Positions 1-8,608 of a DNA stretch of 64,000 bases are shown in pieces. Position 1 is the first letter of the stretch; each line of letters begins with the position of its first letter. Source of the DNA: a bacterium. GTDB lineage: Bacteria > UBP6 > UBA1177. The notes under the pieces are model-generated. The model had not been told where the DNA came from. It did no database searches and saw only the letters and a list, made by a program, of their open reading frames with translations. A program made the position numbers and the translations under genes. Where the stretch lies: the NCBI GenBank assembly GCA_017538365.1, contig JAFYIZ010000033.1, positions 12,826 to 76,825 on the forward strand, given 5' to 3'.

Positions 1-1076
1 GCGGAGGCGGTTCGATCGGTTCTGAACTTTGCAGGCAGATCGCGGTGCATAACCCGAAAACGCTTATTATTTTCGATGTCTATGAAAACAATGCATACGA
101 TATCCAGCTTGAGCTTCGTGAAAAATATTCCAAACTTAATCTTGTGACGCTCATCGGTTCAGTCAGGGATTCCAGAAAAATGTTCCAGGTGTTTGAAGAT
201 TATAAGCCCGATATCGTCTATCACGCAGCTGCCCACAAACATGTCCCTCTCATGGAAGACAGCCCATGCGAAGCGGTCAAAAACAATGCGATCGGTACTT
301 ACAAAACGGCTTATGCCGCGATGGTGCACAACTGCAAACGTTTCGTGCTTATCTCCACTGATAAAGCGGTCAACCCGACCAACATCATGGGTGCGAGCAA
401 GCGTCTGTGCGAAATGATAATACAGAGTTTTGATTCCAAGATCAAAGCTGGAGAGGCAGCTCAGATCCCGCAGCTTTTCACCCACTACACAAAGACGAAA
501 AGCGGCAAGGAGAAACTCGATGTTGCGCGAAATGCAGAATTTTTCCGCAATATCAAAACTGAATTCGTGGCTGTGCGTTTCGGAAACGTTCTCGGAAGCA
601 ACGGCTCTGTGATACCGATCTTTAAAAAGCAGATCGAAAAGGGCGGTCCTGTCACAGTGACTCACCCTGACATCATCCGCTATTTCATGACGATACCCGA
701 GGCGGTCACTCTTGTCATGCTGGCGGGCACTTACGCAAAAGGGGGAGAGATCTTCGTTCTTGATATGGGAAGCCCCGTCAAGATAGACACTCTTGCAAGA
801 AACCTTATCCGTCTTTCCGGTTACAAGCCCGACATCGACATCAAGATCGACTACACCGGTCTTCGTCCAGGCGAAAAACTTTATGAAGAGAAACTTCTGG
901 CGGAAGAAGGGACAAAAAAGACTGAAAACGAGAAGATACATATAGGATGCCCCATCAAATTCAATACTGATAAATTTCTCGATGATCTGAATAAACTGAT
1001 GGATGAAGCCTATGCGAACAATGCCGATATAAGGAGCCTTGTGGCTGAAATGGTAAGCACATATCACCCGCAGTAA
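1..1076 (+). CDS. CapD/FlaA1-type nucleotide-sugar 4,6-dehydratase, 5'-truncated by window edge
   Basis: The reading frame is open from base 3 and runs into the window edge, so the GTG at 45 is not the start. The first visible codons give a glycine-rich Rossmann loop (GGGSIGSELCRQIA), the NAD(P)-binding motif of the CapD/WbpM/FlaA1 family. Further on are STDKAVNPTNIMGASKR, which carries the family's Met-x-x-x-Lys catalytic region, and RFGNVLGSNGSVIP. These enzymes convert a UDP-N-acetylhexosamine to the 4-keto-6-deoxy sugar. Membrane-bound members have an N-terminal transmembrane part, which would lie outside the window. The sugar transferase follows after 12 bases, fitting the beginning of a polysaccharide operon. 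Family is certain; the exact sugar product is not readable. Confidence 0.93.
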   Translation, partial: GGGSIGSELCRQIAVHNPKTLIIFDVYENNAYDIQLELREKYSKLNLVTLIGSVRDSRKMFQVFEDYKPDIVYHAAAHKHVPLMEDSPCEAVKNNAIGTYKTAYAAMVHNCKRFVLISTDKAVNPTNIMGASKRLCEMIIQSFDSKIKAGEAAQIPQLFTHYTKTKSGKEKLDVARNAEFFRNIKTEFVAVRFGNVLGSNGSVIPIFKKQIEKGGPVTVTHPDIIRYFMTIPEAVTLVMLAGTYAKGGEIFVLDMGSPVKIDTLARNLIRLSGYKPDIDIKIDYTGLRPGEKLYEEKLLAEEGTKKTENEKIHIGCPIKFNTDKFLDDLNKLMDEAYANNADIRSLVAEMVSTYHPQ

Positions 1077-1088
1077 GATGAGGAAAAC

Positions 1089-1931
1089 ATGTTGATTTTT
1101 TTGATAGTTCTGATCTCCGTTTTTGCGGTAGTTTTTGCAGTCATGTCTCTCACCGCCGTTATAAAAAAGCCTTCATCAGTGTTTAAGGATAGGCCTGAAG
1201 AACAGAATCCCATGCAGGGAAAGATGGTCGTATTTGTTGAGAATGAAACGGAACCTGAAAACGCAGACGGTGTCAGAGGGCACTTGGAAGCTATCGCGGA
1301 TAGCTGCCATAAGGCCGGAATATATGAAGCTGTAGTGAAGAGATCTCTTGATATCATCTTAAGTTTTTGCGGACTTGTTGTTCTTTCTCCCGTGTTTGCA
1401 TTTCTTAGCCTCTGGATAATGATCGATGATCCGGGCCCGGTGCTCTTTACGCAGAAACGGATAGGCAAGGACAAACAGTATTTTAAACTCCACAAATTCC
1501 GTTCCATGAAAATGGATACCCCGCACAATGTTCCGACGCACATGCTGGAAAATCCTGAACAATATATCACAAAGAGCGGTAGATTCATTCGCGCTCACAG
1601 TTTGGACGAACTTCCTCAGATCTGGGATATCTTTATTGGAAACATGAGTGTCATCGGGCCGCGTCCCGCTTTATGGAATCAGGATCTGCTGACATCTGAG
1701 AGAGACAAGTGGAAAGCTAACGACATCAAGCCCGGGCTTACCGGATGGGCGCAGATCAATGGTCGTGACGAGTTGGAGATCCCTGTTAAAGCCAGGCTGG
1801 ACGGAGAGTATGTCGAGAAGGAGAGCTTCTTCTTTGACTGCAGATGCTTTATCGGAACAGTGTTCAGTGTTGCCCGCGGGGAGGGTGTTGTCGAAGGCGG
1901 AACAGGTGAGATGAAGAAGAAGGAAAAATAG
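1089..1931 (+). CDS. Initiating sugar-phosphate transferase (bacterial sugar transferase family)
   Basis: A 280-aa protein with an N-terminal membrane helix (about residues 2-24), a hydrophilic linker, then the conserved polyprenyl-phosphate phosphoglycosyltransferase core. The core begins KRSLDIILSF, followed by a re-entrant hydrophobic stretch, PVLFTQKRIGK, FKLHKFRSMK, DELPQIWDIF, MSVIGPRPAL and PGLTGWAQINGRD. This is the WbaP/PglC-type family that moves a sugar-1-phosphate from a UDP-sugar to undecaprenyl phosphate at the inner membrane, the first committed step of glycan assembly. The extra N-terminal helix plus about 60-residue linker is longer than in the smallest PglC enzymes. It lies between a dehydratase and an epimerase gene, so the transferred sugar may be the product of those neighbours (inference). 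Confidence 0.93.
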   Translation: MLIFLIVLISVFAVVFAVMSLTAVIKKPSSVFKDRPEEQNPMQGKMVVFVENETEPENADGVRGHLEAIADSCHKAGIYEAVVKRSLDIILSFCGLVVLSPVFAFLSLWIMIDDPGPVLFTQKRIGKDKQYFKLHKFRSMKMDTPHNVPTHMLENPEQYITKSGRFIRAHSLDELPQIWDIFIGNMSVIGPRPALWNQDLLTSERDKWKANDIKPGLTGWAQINGRDELEIPVKARLDGEYVEKESFFFDCRCFIGTVFSVARGEGVVEGGTGEMKKKEK

Positions 1932-1937
1932 GTTTTG

Positions 1938-2768
1938 ATGATGAAAAACGTTCTTATAGCCGGAGCAAAAAGTTATATCGGTGAATCTTTTAAAGAATTC
2001 TTGTCTCAGTGGCCTGATGAATACTCTGTTAATGTGATGGACACACTGGGGTTGAAGCCTGTTCCCGAAATGTTTAAAGGTGTCGATGCTATCTTCTGTG
2101 TTGCAGGGATCGCCCACATAAAAGAAACGGCAGAAAATCGTCATCTTTATTTCGATGTGAACCGGGATCTTGTCGTGGAGATAGCAAAAACGGCGAAGTC
2201 TGCAGGTGTCAAACAGTTCGTTCTGCTCTCATCGATGTCAGTATACGGACTTGAAGTCGGAAGGATAACGAAAGATAGCGAGCCTGCTCCTGTCACAGCT
2301 TACGGAAAGAGCAAATTGGAAGCGGATGAAGAGATAAAGAAACTGGAAGATGAAAATTTTGTGTTCACTTGTCTCAGACCTCCGATGGTCTATGGAAAGA
2401 ACTGCACGGGAAACTATCGTGCACTTAGGAAGTTCGCCCTTAAATCTCCAATTTTTCCGAATTATCAGAATAGGCGTTCGATGGTCTATATCGGAAACCT
2501 GTGTGAATTCGTAAAGTGCTGTATTGACGAGAGACGCGCAGGCTTATTCTTCCCGCAGAATGCTGAATACACAAACACAAGTGAGATGGTGACGGCGATA
2601 GCGGAAGCTCATGGGAAAAAGATAAAACTGACAAAAATTTTCAACTTGGCGATCAAGATCGCTCCGATCAATGTGGTTAGAAAAGTGTTCGGTAACTTGG
2701 TTTACGAGCCTGTGGACACAGTGGATAAATACGGGGTTAAGGAAAGTATCAAACTGACAGAGGAATAA
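1938..2768 (+). CDS. NAD-dependent epimerase/dehydratase (extended SDR)
   Basis: An extended short-chain dehydrogenase/reductase of about 276 aa. The N-terminal dinucleotide loop reads VLIAGAKSYIGES, a variant of G-x-x-G-x-x-G. A Ser-rich strand (LLSSMSVYG) and a Tyr-x-x-x-Lys catalytic pair in TAYGKSKLEADE complete the active site. The sequence resembles nucleotide-sugar epimerases of polysaccharide clusters. The frame could begin at a TTG (1935), but ATG 1938 or 1941 with an upstream AGG is preferred. It is separated from the sugar transferase by only a few bases, so it is almost certainly co-transcribed. Substrate and stereochemistry cannot be told from sequence. Confidence 0.88.
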   Translation: MMKNVLIAGAKSYIGESFKEFLSQWPDEYSVNVMDTLGLKPVPEMFKGVDAIFCVAGIAHIKETAENRHLYFDVNRDLVVEIAKTAKSAGVKQFVLLSSMSVYGLEVGRITKDSEPAPVTAYGKSKLEADEEIKKLEDENFVFTCLRPPMVYGKNCTGNYRALRKFALKSPIFPNYQNRRSMVYIGNLCEFVKCCIDERRAGLFFPQNAEYTNTSEMVTAIAEAHGKKIKLTKIFNLAIKIAPINVVRKVFGNLVYEPVDTVDKYGVKESIKLTEE

Positions 2769-2773
2769 GATAG

Positions 2774-3541
2774 GTGAATATGAATAAATTGGAAAAGATC
2801 ACCATTCTCATGGCGGCATACAACGCCGAAAGAACGATAAGATCTGCTATCGAATCGGTGTCGGCGCAGACCTGTGCTGATTGGGAACTCATCGTCGTGA
2901 ACGACTGTTCGAAAGATGGGACTCAGGCGATCGTTTCTGAATTTGCCGCGAAAGATCTGCGGATCAAACTCATTAACAATGAGACCAATCTCGGTGTTTC
3001 GCTCACCCGCAAAAAAGCTCTTGATACAGCGACGGGGGCATGGATCGCGGTGCTTGACAGCGACGATATGTGGGCACCGAACAAACTCGAAAAGCAGCTT
3101 GCTTTTGCTAAAAAGACTGGTGCTGATCTCGTTTTCACCGCTTCGGCGTTTATGGATAATGATGGCAACCCGATAGACTGGGTGCAGCACGCTCCAGAGA
3201 CTGTTTCATACTGCGAACTTTTGAAGCAGAACATTATTTCCAATTCATCTGCTTTGGTGAAAAGGGATTTGTATGAAAAGTTTTATGCTATCGGGGATAA
3301 GATGCATGAAGATTTTGCGATGTGGCTCAATATCATCAAAGCGGGATATAAAGCCTGTGGATTGGACGAACCTCTTTTGATATATCGTCTTGCTAAGTCA
3401 TCAAAATCAAGCAACAAACTGAAAGCGGCTAAAATGACTTGGAATGCTTACAGATATATCGGCTTAAATCCTTTGACAGCGTCATATTATATGTGCTGGT
3501 ATACAATAAAAAGTTTGTTGAAATACAGAAATTTGAAGTAA
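2774..3541 (+). CDS. Family 2 glycosyltransferase
   Basis: A 255-aa GT-A fold transferase. The N-terminus carries ITILMAAYNAERTIRSAIES and a conserved VNDCSKDGT nucleotide-binding loop. The DxD-like metal site is VLDSDDMW near residue 98. The acceptor side has MHEDFAMWLNIIKAG, a typical ED-motif region of GT2 enzymes. No membrane segment is seen, so it probably works at the cytoplasmic face on lipid-linked intermediates. The start is either GTG 2774 (GAGG ten bases upstream) or ATG 2780 (AGG five bases upstream). It is tightly spaced to the epimerase gene. Donor and acceptor are unknown. Confidence 0.9.
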   Translation: MNMNKLEKITILMAAYNAERTIRSAIESVSAQTCADWELIVVNDCSKDGTQAIVSEFAAKDLRIKLINNETNLGVSLTRKKALDTATGAWIAVLDSDDMWAPNKLEKQLAFAKKTGADLVFTASAFMDNDGNPIDWVQHAPETVSYCELLKQNIISNSSALVKRDLYEKFYAIGDKMHEDFAMWLNIIKAGYKACGLDEPLLIYRLAKSSKSSNKLKAAKMTWNAYRYIGLNPLTASYYMCWYTIKSLLKYRNLK

Positions 3542-3561
3542 TATAATTTGGAGAAATTATT

Positions 3562-5013
3562 ATGAAAGTTTGTTTTATCAATCCTCCGTTTAAACCTGAA
3601 TATGGAAAGTTTTCCCGTGAATCCCGCAGTCCCTCGATAGGCCACAGCGGTGTTTTGTATTATCCCCTCTGGCTGATTTATGCGGCATGTGTAGCTGAAA
3701 AAAACGGTTTTGAAGTTGTATTTATTGATGCTCCGGCAAAACAGTTGAATAAGGAGCAGACTTTGGAGCGTGTTGCCAAAGAGGCTGCTGATGCAAAGTT
3801 GTTTGTGTTTGATACGAGTACTCCTTCCATTTACAGCGATGTCGAATTTGCCGGAACGATCAAGGACAAATATCCTGAAGCCTTTACGATGCTGGTCGGA
3901 ACGCATCCTTCGGCGACTGCGGAAGAAACTATGGGAATCAGCACCAAAATCGACGGCCTTGCAAGACACGAATATGACTACATCGTGCGTGATACGGCAA
4001 TTGCGATCCGTGACGGCGGAGATTTTTCGACTGTTATGGGTTTGACCTGGAGAAAAGGTGATCAGGTCATCCACAATCCCGATGCCGAGCATATTACCGA
4101 TTTGGACGAAATTCCTTATGCAGCTGATTTCATCAAGCGTCATTTGACAGTAACGGACTATGTTTTTCCTGCAGCTGCATTTCCGGCAATTCAGATTTTT
4201 ACAGGGCGCGGCTGTCCGGCTCAGTGCAATTTCTGTGTCTATCCGCAGACGCTTCACGGTCACAAATACCGTCTCCGTTCTCCAGAAAATGTTATCGGTG
4301 AAATTGAGTATATCATCAAGAATTTCCCGGATGTTAAGGAAATCGTGTTTGAAGACGACACTTTTACAATCAACAAGAAGCGTATGACCGAAATATGCAA
4401 TCTGATACTTGAGCGGAAGATAAAAATCCGCTGGTTGTGCAATGCCCGCGTAAATCTGGATTACGAGACGATGGTGCTTATGAAAAAGGCGGGATGTCAC
4501 CTGATTATTCCGGGAATAGAAAGCGTTGATCAGCAGATTTTGAACAATATCCACAAGGGAACGACGGTAGAGCAAATTGAAGAATATGTCGCAAACGCCC
4601 GCAAAGCCGGTCTGATGATTCATGCATGCTATATGGTCGGCAACGAAGGTGAAACGCACGAAACGATGAATGCGACTCTGGCTGCTGCTCTTCGTTTTAA
4701 AACAGATACTGCACAGTTCTTTCCTTTGATTCCGTATCCGGGAACCGGAGCATACAACTGGGCGAAAAGCAACGGATATATCAGCGGCAAATACGACGAT
4801 TACATTCTTGATGACGGTACATTGAACTGCGTTGTCAATACTCCCGAACTGAGTGCCCAGGAACTTGTTGATTTCTGTCAGATGGCACGAAAAAAATATT
4901 ATCTGCGTCCGTGGTATATTTTCCACCGGATCGTGCGCGGATTGATGGATCTTGAAGATTTGAAGCGTTCCTTAAAGGCGTTCCGCAAGTTGAAAGAAAC
5001 AATTTTTAAATAA
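3562..5013 (+). CDS. B12-binding-domain radical SAM enzyme
   Basis: A 483-aa protein with the two-domain plan of cobalamin-dependent radical SAM enzymes. Residues 1-150 resemble a B12-binding Rossmann domain (opening CFINPPF, later LVGTHPSAT). The iron-sulfur motif C-x3-C-x2-C is at Cys218, Cys222 and Cys225 (GRGCPAQCNFC). It is followed by a TIM-barrel-like half with FEDDTFTINKKR and an HACYMVGNEGET-type SAM-binding segment. Families with this plan carry out methylations or ring chemistry. In a polysaccharide locus a C-methylation or other sugar or phosphonate modification is plausible, but the reaction is not readable. RBS GGAGA precedes ATG 3562. Codon use is somewhat more AT-rich than the genes at 1-3500. 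Confidence 0.88.
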   Translation: MKVCFINPPFKPEYGKFSRESRSPSIGHSGVLYYPLWLIYAACVAEKNGFEVVFIDAPAKQLNKEQTLERVAKEAADAKLFVFDTSTPSIYSDVEFAGTIKDKYPEAFTMLVGTHPSATAEETMGISTKIDGLARHEYDYIVRDTAIAIRDGGDFSTVMGLTWRKGDQVIHNPDAEHITDLDEIPYAADFIKRHLTVTDYVFPAAAFPAIQIFTGRGCPAQCNFCVYPQTLHGHKYRLRSPENVIGEIEYIIKNFPDVKEIVFEDDTFTINKKRMTEICNLILERKIKIRWLCNARVNLDYETMVLMKKAGCHLIIPGIESVDQQILNNIHKGTTVEQIEEYVANARKAGLMIHACYMVGNEGETHETMNATLAAALRFKTDTAQFFPLIPYPGTGAYNWAKSNGYISGKYDDYILDDGTLNCVVNTPELSAQELVDFCQMARKKYYLRPWYIFHRIVRGLMDLEDLKRSLKAFRKLKETIFK

Positions 5014-5018
5014 GCATA

Positions 5019-5987
5019 ATGAATTCTGTCGCCGGAAAGAAAATACACATTGTCAGCACAGTCAACGGCCAGGTTAACGAAGGAATGCGCAATGTGGCTA
5101 CTCATATTGCAAGAGCTTTCGAAAAAAATAATGAAGTCAGATATTCAGGCCTGAAAGATATTCTTTCTATTGTCAGAAACAGTTGTTCCTGCGATGTTAC
5201 AATGGTTTTTGCCCGTGCAAACAAACTTGTTTACTGGCTTAGCCGCATTATCGGTTTTTTCAGTAAAAATCTTTGGATTGTCTGCGTTCAGAAGCCGGAT
5301 GACGATTTTGCTGCGCTGACTAAAAAACATCCGCTGAAAGCCGGTTATCTGACAATCGTAGAAAAAGATCTTGATGCTGTTGCTGTCCGACCGGGATTCA
5401 GAAAGAAGCTTTTTGATGTCGGTATCAAGTCGGATAAATTTTCTCCGGTTGATAAACAGAGACAGACTGAACTGAAGAAAAAATATGGTTTTGATCCTGA
5501 TCGTTTACTTGCCATTCATGTCGGACATTGTTCTGCAGGACGCGGCTTGGAGGATTTTGCCCTAATCAAAGATGCCGATAAAATGGTCGTCGCATCAGGA
5601 ATGTTTGAAAATGCGAAAACGGTAAAAACTCTGGAAGATTACGGCGTAAAAATTCATAAAGGCTATCTTGAGCATGTTGAAGAGATTTATCAGATGGCGG
5701 ATGTTTACATTTTTCCGACGCATTCGACCGAATTTGTCATTTCAATTCCGCTTTCTGTTATGGAGGCTCTCTCTTGCGGAGTTCCAGTTGTCGGATATCA
5801 GGATTTTTCCAATCTTTCCGCTATTTCTGCAGAAGATGATGCGATATTGCTTATAGACGACAAAAGCGAACTTAATGCTGCTGTGATCTGTACTGCGGCA
5901 AAAAAACGCGACAAAAGTTATTTGAAAATTGCAAAAACTTGGGAGCAGGTGGCTACCGATGTTTTGAATGTTGTAGGGAGGGATTAA
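5019..5987 (+). CDS. GT4-type (GT-B fold) glycosyltransferase
   Basis: A 322-aa protein without membrane helices, starting five bases after the radical SAM gene. The C-terminal half has GT-B signatures: LLAIHVGHCSAGRG for the donor domain, then ADVYIFPTHSTEF and PLSVMEALSCGVPVVGY, which correspond to the E-x7-E region of family 4 enzymes. The N-terminal acceptor domain is short and divergent, with a KIHIVSTVNGQVNEGMR opening. It should transfer a sugar from a nucleotide donor to a lipid-linked intermediate. Its coupling to the radical SAM, kinase-like and phosphatase-like genes suggests these four (3562-8118) form a functional sub-cassette. Confidence 0.87.
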   Translation: MNSVAGKKIHIVSTVNGQVNEGMRNVATHIARAFEKNNEVRYSGLKDILSIVRNSCSCDVTMVFARANKLVYWLSRIIGFFSKNLWIVCVQKPDDDFAALTKKHPLKAGYLTIVEKDLDAVAVRPGFRKKLFDVGIKSDKFSPVDKQRQTELKKKYGFDPDRLLAIHVGHCSAGRGLEDFALIKDADKMVVASGMFENAKTVKTLEDYGVKIHKGYLEHVEEIYQMADVYIFPTHSTEFVISIPLSVMEALSCGVPVVGYQDFSNLSAISAEDDAILLIDDKSELNAAVICTAAKKRDKSYLKIAKTWEQVATDVLNVVGRD

Positions 5988-5988
5988 T

Positions 5989-6657
5989 ATGAAGCCTGCA
6001 ATGATAAGTTTTATGGGGTTGGATGGTTCGGGAAAATCAACAAGTATTGATTACGCTTATGAGCAGTTGAAAAAGCGCGGCTATAAAGTCGAGATAGTGC
6101 GGGCTGCTTATGTCATAGTTGTGATGCACTGGATCATCAAACTCGGCAAAAAAATTCTGATGAAAAAGGAAAGCAACCCGTTCGGCGGTGATTACAAGGC
6201 ATATCTCGAGAGTATGAGGAAACAGGCTCAAAAAGGCGGTGTGTATAAGATTTTTTCCGCGATAACCACTTTGGAATTCAAGCTCCAGATATTTTTCCGT
6301 ATTTCTCTGAAACGCTTTCTCGGAACGACTCTGCTGGTAGACCGCTATATTTACGATAATATCGTGACTTATGCGGCAAACCTCGGTCTTGGTGAAGATT
6401 ACATGAAACATGCTATGGACACGAAATGGAAAAACGCACCGCGCCCTGACTTGATCATCTATATCAAAACTCCGGTTGAAGTGTGCTGCAGCCGCAAAGA
6501 CGATATTCCCGATCCGCTCTATCTGGAAATACGGAAACCTCTTTATGAAAAAGTGGCTGACATGTACGGTGCAACGGTAATCGCCGGTGATCAGGATAAG
6601 CAGAAAATGCTGGATGAAGTGATGGAAGCTGTGGATAAAGTGCTTCCTGAAAAGTAA
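5989..6657 (+). CDS. Thymidylate-kinase-like P-loop kinase
   Basis: A 222-aa P-loop protein with Walker A at residues 10-18 (GLDGSGKST) and the DR-x-x-x-D segment (LVDRYIYDNIVTYA) typical of thymidylate kinase-like folds. A lid-like region rich in Arg/Lys follows (CSRKDDIPDP). True thymidylate kinases are normally housekeeping genes. This copy sits one base after a glycosyltransferase and upstream of an alkaline-phosphatase-superfamily gene, so a role in phosphorylating a glycan precursor or polyol is more likely than dTMP metabolism (inference). Its length fits the family. I see no second domain. Confidence 0.82.
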   Translation: MKPAMISFMGLDGSGKSTSIDYAYEQLKKRGYKVEIVRAAYVIVVMHWIIKLGKKILMKKESNPFGGDYKAYLESMRKQAQKGGVYKIFSAITTLEFKLQIFFRISLKRFLGTTLLVDRYIYDNIVTYAANLGLGEDYMKHAMDTKWKNAPRPDLIIYIKTPVEVCCSRKDDIPDPLYLEIRKPLYEKVADMYGATVIAGDQDKQKMLDEVMEAVDKVLPEK

Positions 6658-6675
6658 TTTTTGGAGAAATACTGA

Positions 6676-8118
6676 ATGATAAAAAAACTGATAATCCTCG
6701 GCATTGACGGAATGGATAAGGATGTTGTTGTCAGGTATAAAGATAAACTGCCGCATTTATACGGTTTGATGAAAAAGAACGGTTTTCCGCATCTCACTTC
6801 TGTATTTCCTGCCGACACTATGCCCGCATGGTCAACTATCTATACCGGTATGGATCCTTCCGAGCACGGCATTATAAATTTCGTCAATGTCGGCGCGAAG
6901 AACAATACCTATAAGCCGCTGGTGTTTGATGATTCCGCTTTTAAGGGAAAAACATTTTGGGATGTTCTCAATCAGCACGGAATAAGTTGTGCGGTAATCC
7001 TTCCCATGAATATCAAGGAAGGTTGGGAAATCAACGGATTGATGATTACGCGGCCTTATGAGGGAAAAATCCGCGTTTATCCGCAAAACAGGGAAAGTTT
7101 TTACAATCCGCGTTTCGATATACTCGGCACGGAAGGCAAGTTTACTTCAGAAAAGGATCTTGCGGGACTGCGTGACGAGTTTTTCGCAAAAGTGAACGAA
7201 GAAATCCGGCTTACGAGGCTTGCAATAGAGAACGAAGATGCTGATGTTCTCTTCTCATATTTTTCCACTACCGACGGTATTCAGCATGACTTCTGGCGGC
7301 ACTGCGACCCGAATCATCCGGAATATCCTGGATCGAACGAGTATGGAAATGTGATTCGGGATATGTACGTCGCGATGGATGAATATGTCGGTGAAGTTAT
7401 GGAAAAACAGCCCGATACGCCGCTTCTGATTATGAGCGACCACGGTCACGGCGCGAGACCGGTTTATACCGTGCGTATCAACGAATTGCTGCGTCGCGGA
7501 GGTTTTCTTACGCCGAAAGGAGGTGGTGACGGATCAAAGCCGTCAGCAAAGAAAAAAATCAAAAAAGCGATAAAGAAAGCTGCTCTCGGCATTGTCAAAG
7601 GCATCGGATTACCCAAATGGGCAATGAAATTAGCAAAAAAATTTCCGGTTTGGAAAAGTCTTTTTGCATCGGCAGCCGATTTTGACTGGGATAAAACTCA
7701 GGCGTATCTGAGTGACCTGAGCGCACTTAAAAACTACAGCTACGGCGGCATCCGTCTTAATGATAATGTTGCAGACAAAGATGCTCTGGCGGATAAGATA
7801 ATCGAGTATCTGAAACCGGTCAAAATTGAGAGCGAAGAAAAGAATTTGTTTGAATGGATCGTGCGGACGAATACTTTCTATCATGGTCCCTATCTCAATA
7901 AATATCCTGAAATCATATATCAGATGGATGAACGCTGGGGCGGAGAGTGGGAACTCGGCAAAAACGTGTTCGAAAAAGGCGGTTTTATGTATATGATGTC
8001 TCCCGGTGGTCACAGATGGCGGACAGCAGTTTTGATGACCAATAATCTGAAACTTGAAAAACAAAATTATGAAATGACTGATATCTATGAAATTATTATG
8101 GGTGCTTTAGATCAATAA
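6676..8118 (+). CDS. Alkaline phosphatase superfamily phosphohydrolase/phosphodiesterase
   Basis: A 480-aa enzyme of the metal-dependent alkaline phosphatase superfamily (type I phosphodiesterase/nucleotide pyrophosphatase branch). The first metal aspartate lies in ILGIDGMD near residue 11. The probable nucleophile region is FPADTMPAWSTIYTGMDPSE, with Thr48. Later metal ligands lie in FSTTDGIQHDFWRH and LLIMSDHGHG. No signal peptide is visible, so it should be cytoplasmic. It contains a Lys-rich insertion around residues 290-310. Members of this group are frequent in polysaccharide clusters, but their reactions are mostly not established. Start ATG 6676 has GGAGA upstream. It is the last gene before base composition drops further. 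Confidence 0.85.
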   Translation: MIKKLIILGIDGMDKDVVVRYKDKLPHLYGLMKKNGFPHLTSVFPADTMPAWSTIYTGMDPSEHGIINFVNVGAKNNTYKPLVFDDSAFKGKTFWDVLNQHGISCAVILPMNIKEGWEINGLMITRPYEGKIRVYPQNRESFYNPRFDILGTEGKFTSEKDLAGLRDEFFAKVNEEIRLTRLAIENEDADVLFSYFSTTDGIQHDFWRHCDPNHPEYPGSNEYGNVIRDMYVAMDEYVGEVMEKQPDTPLLIMSDHGHGARPVYTVRINELLRRGGFLTPKGGGDGSKPSAKKKIKKAIKKAALGIVKGIGLPKWAMKLAKKFPVWKSLFASAADFDWDKTQAYLSDLSALKNYSYGGIRLNDNVADKDALADKIIEYLKPVKIESEEKNLFEWIVRTNTFYHGPYLNKYPEIIYQMDERWGGEWELGKNVFEKGGFMYMMSPGGHRWRTAVLMTNNLKLEKQNYEMTDIYEIIMGALDQ

Positions 8119-8131
8119 CAGGGTACAAAAC

Positions 8132-8608
8132 ATGAAAAAATATTTGAATGAATTAAGGCTTTGTATTATAAGAATGTACCTTAAAATGAGATTCCATGGT
8201 AAGATTGATCTCGGTACAAATTTCAGAGTCCGAAAGCGTTTCTGTTGTCTTATTCGAAATGGAAAAGTTACCATTGGAGACAATGTTTCTTTCAATAACA
8301 ACTGTTCTGTTACTGCTTTGAACAGTGTTAAAATTGGTAACGACACCATATTTGGCGAGGGGGTAAAAATATATGACCATAATCATAGTTTCCACAAGGA
8401 CGCTGGATTGATACGAACTCAACCTATAAAAATGGGAAGCGTAACTGTTGGAAATAATTGCTGGATTGGAAGCAATGTCGTTTTGCTAAAAGGAACAGAA
8501 ATAGGGGATGGGTGTGTAATTGGAGCTGGTTGTGTGATTTCGGGAAAAATTCCTATTAACACGCTTGTTAGATGTAACCAATCATTAACTTATGAAGAAA
8601 TTAAATAA
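8132..8608 (+). CDS. Hexapeptide-repeat (left-handed beta-helix) acyltransferase
   Basis: A 158-aa protein whose central part is a run of imperfect [LIV]-G-x4 hexapeptides (for example VTIGDNVSFNNNCSV, VKIGNDTIFGEGVKIYDHNH, VTVGNNCWIGSNVVLLKG). This is the signature of sugar O-acetyltransferases of the maltose/serine-acetyltransferase type. DHNHSF is the usual location of the catalytic histidine. It probably O-acetylates a sugar of the glycan using acetyl-CoA. Base composition is markedly AT-rich compared with the upstream genes, suggesting a different origin. The stop overlaps the start of the next gene by one base. Confidence 0.88.
   Translation: MKKYLNELRLCIIRMYLKMRFHGKIDLGTNFRVRKRFCCLIRNGKVTIGDNVSFNNNCSVTALNSVKIGNDTIFGEGVKIYDHNHSFHKDAGLIRTQPIKMGSVTVGNNCWIGSNVVLLKGTEIGDGCVIGAGCVISGKIPINTLVRCNQSLTYEEIK

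Noticed and set aside
159-1067. Long minus-strand ORF opposite the CapD-type gene
   Set aside because: Shadow frame of a conserved dehydratase; no recognisable motif, and no polysaccharide gene runs in that direction here.
3487-4926. Long minus-strand ORF (479 codons) opposite the radical SAM gene
   Set aside because: It mirrors a clearly conserved plus-strand protein with an intact C-x3-C-x2-C motif. Its own product is Cys/Phe/Ile-rich without any recognisable domain or ribosome binding site.
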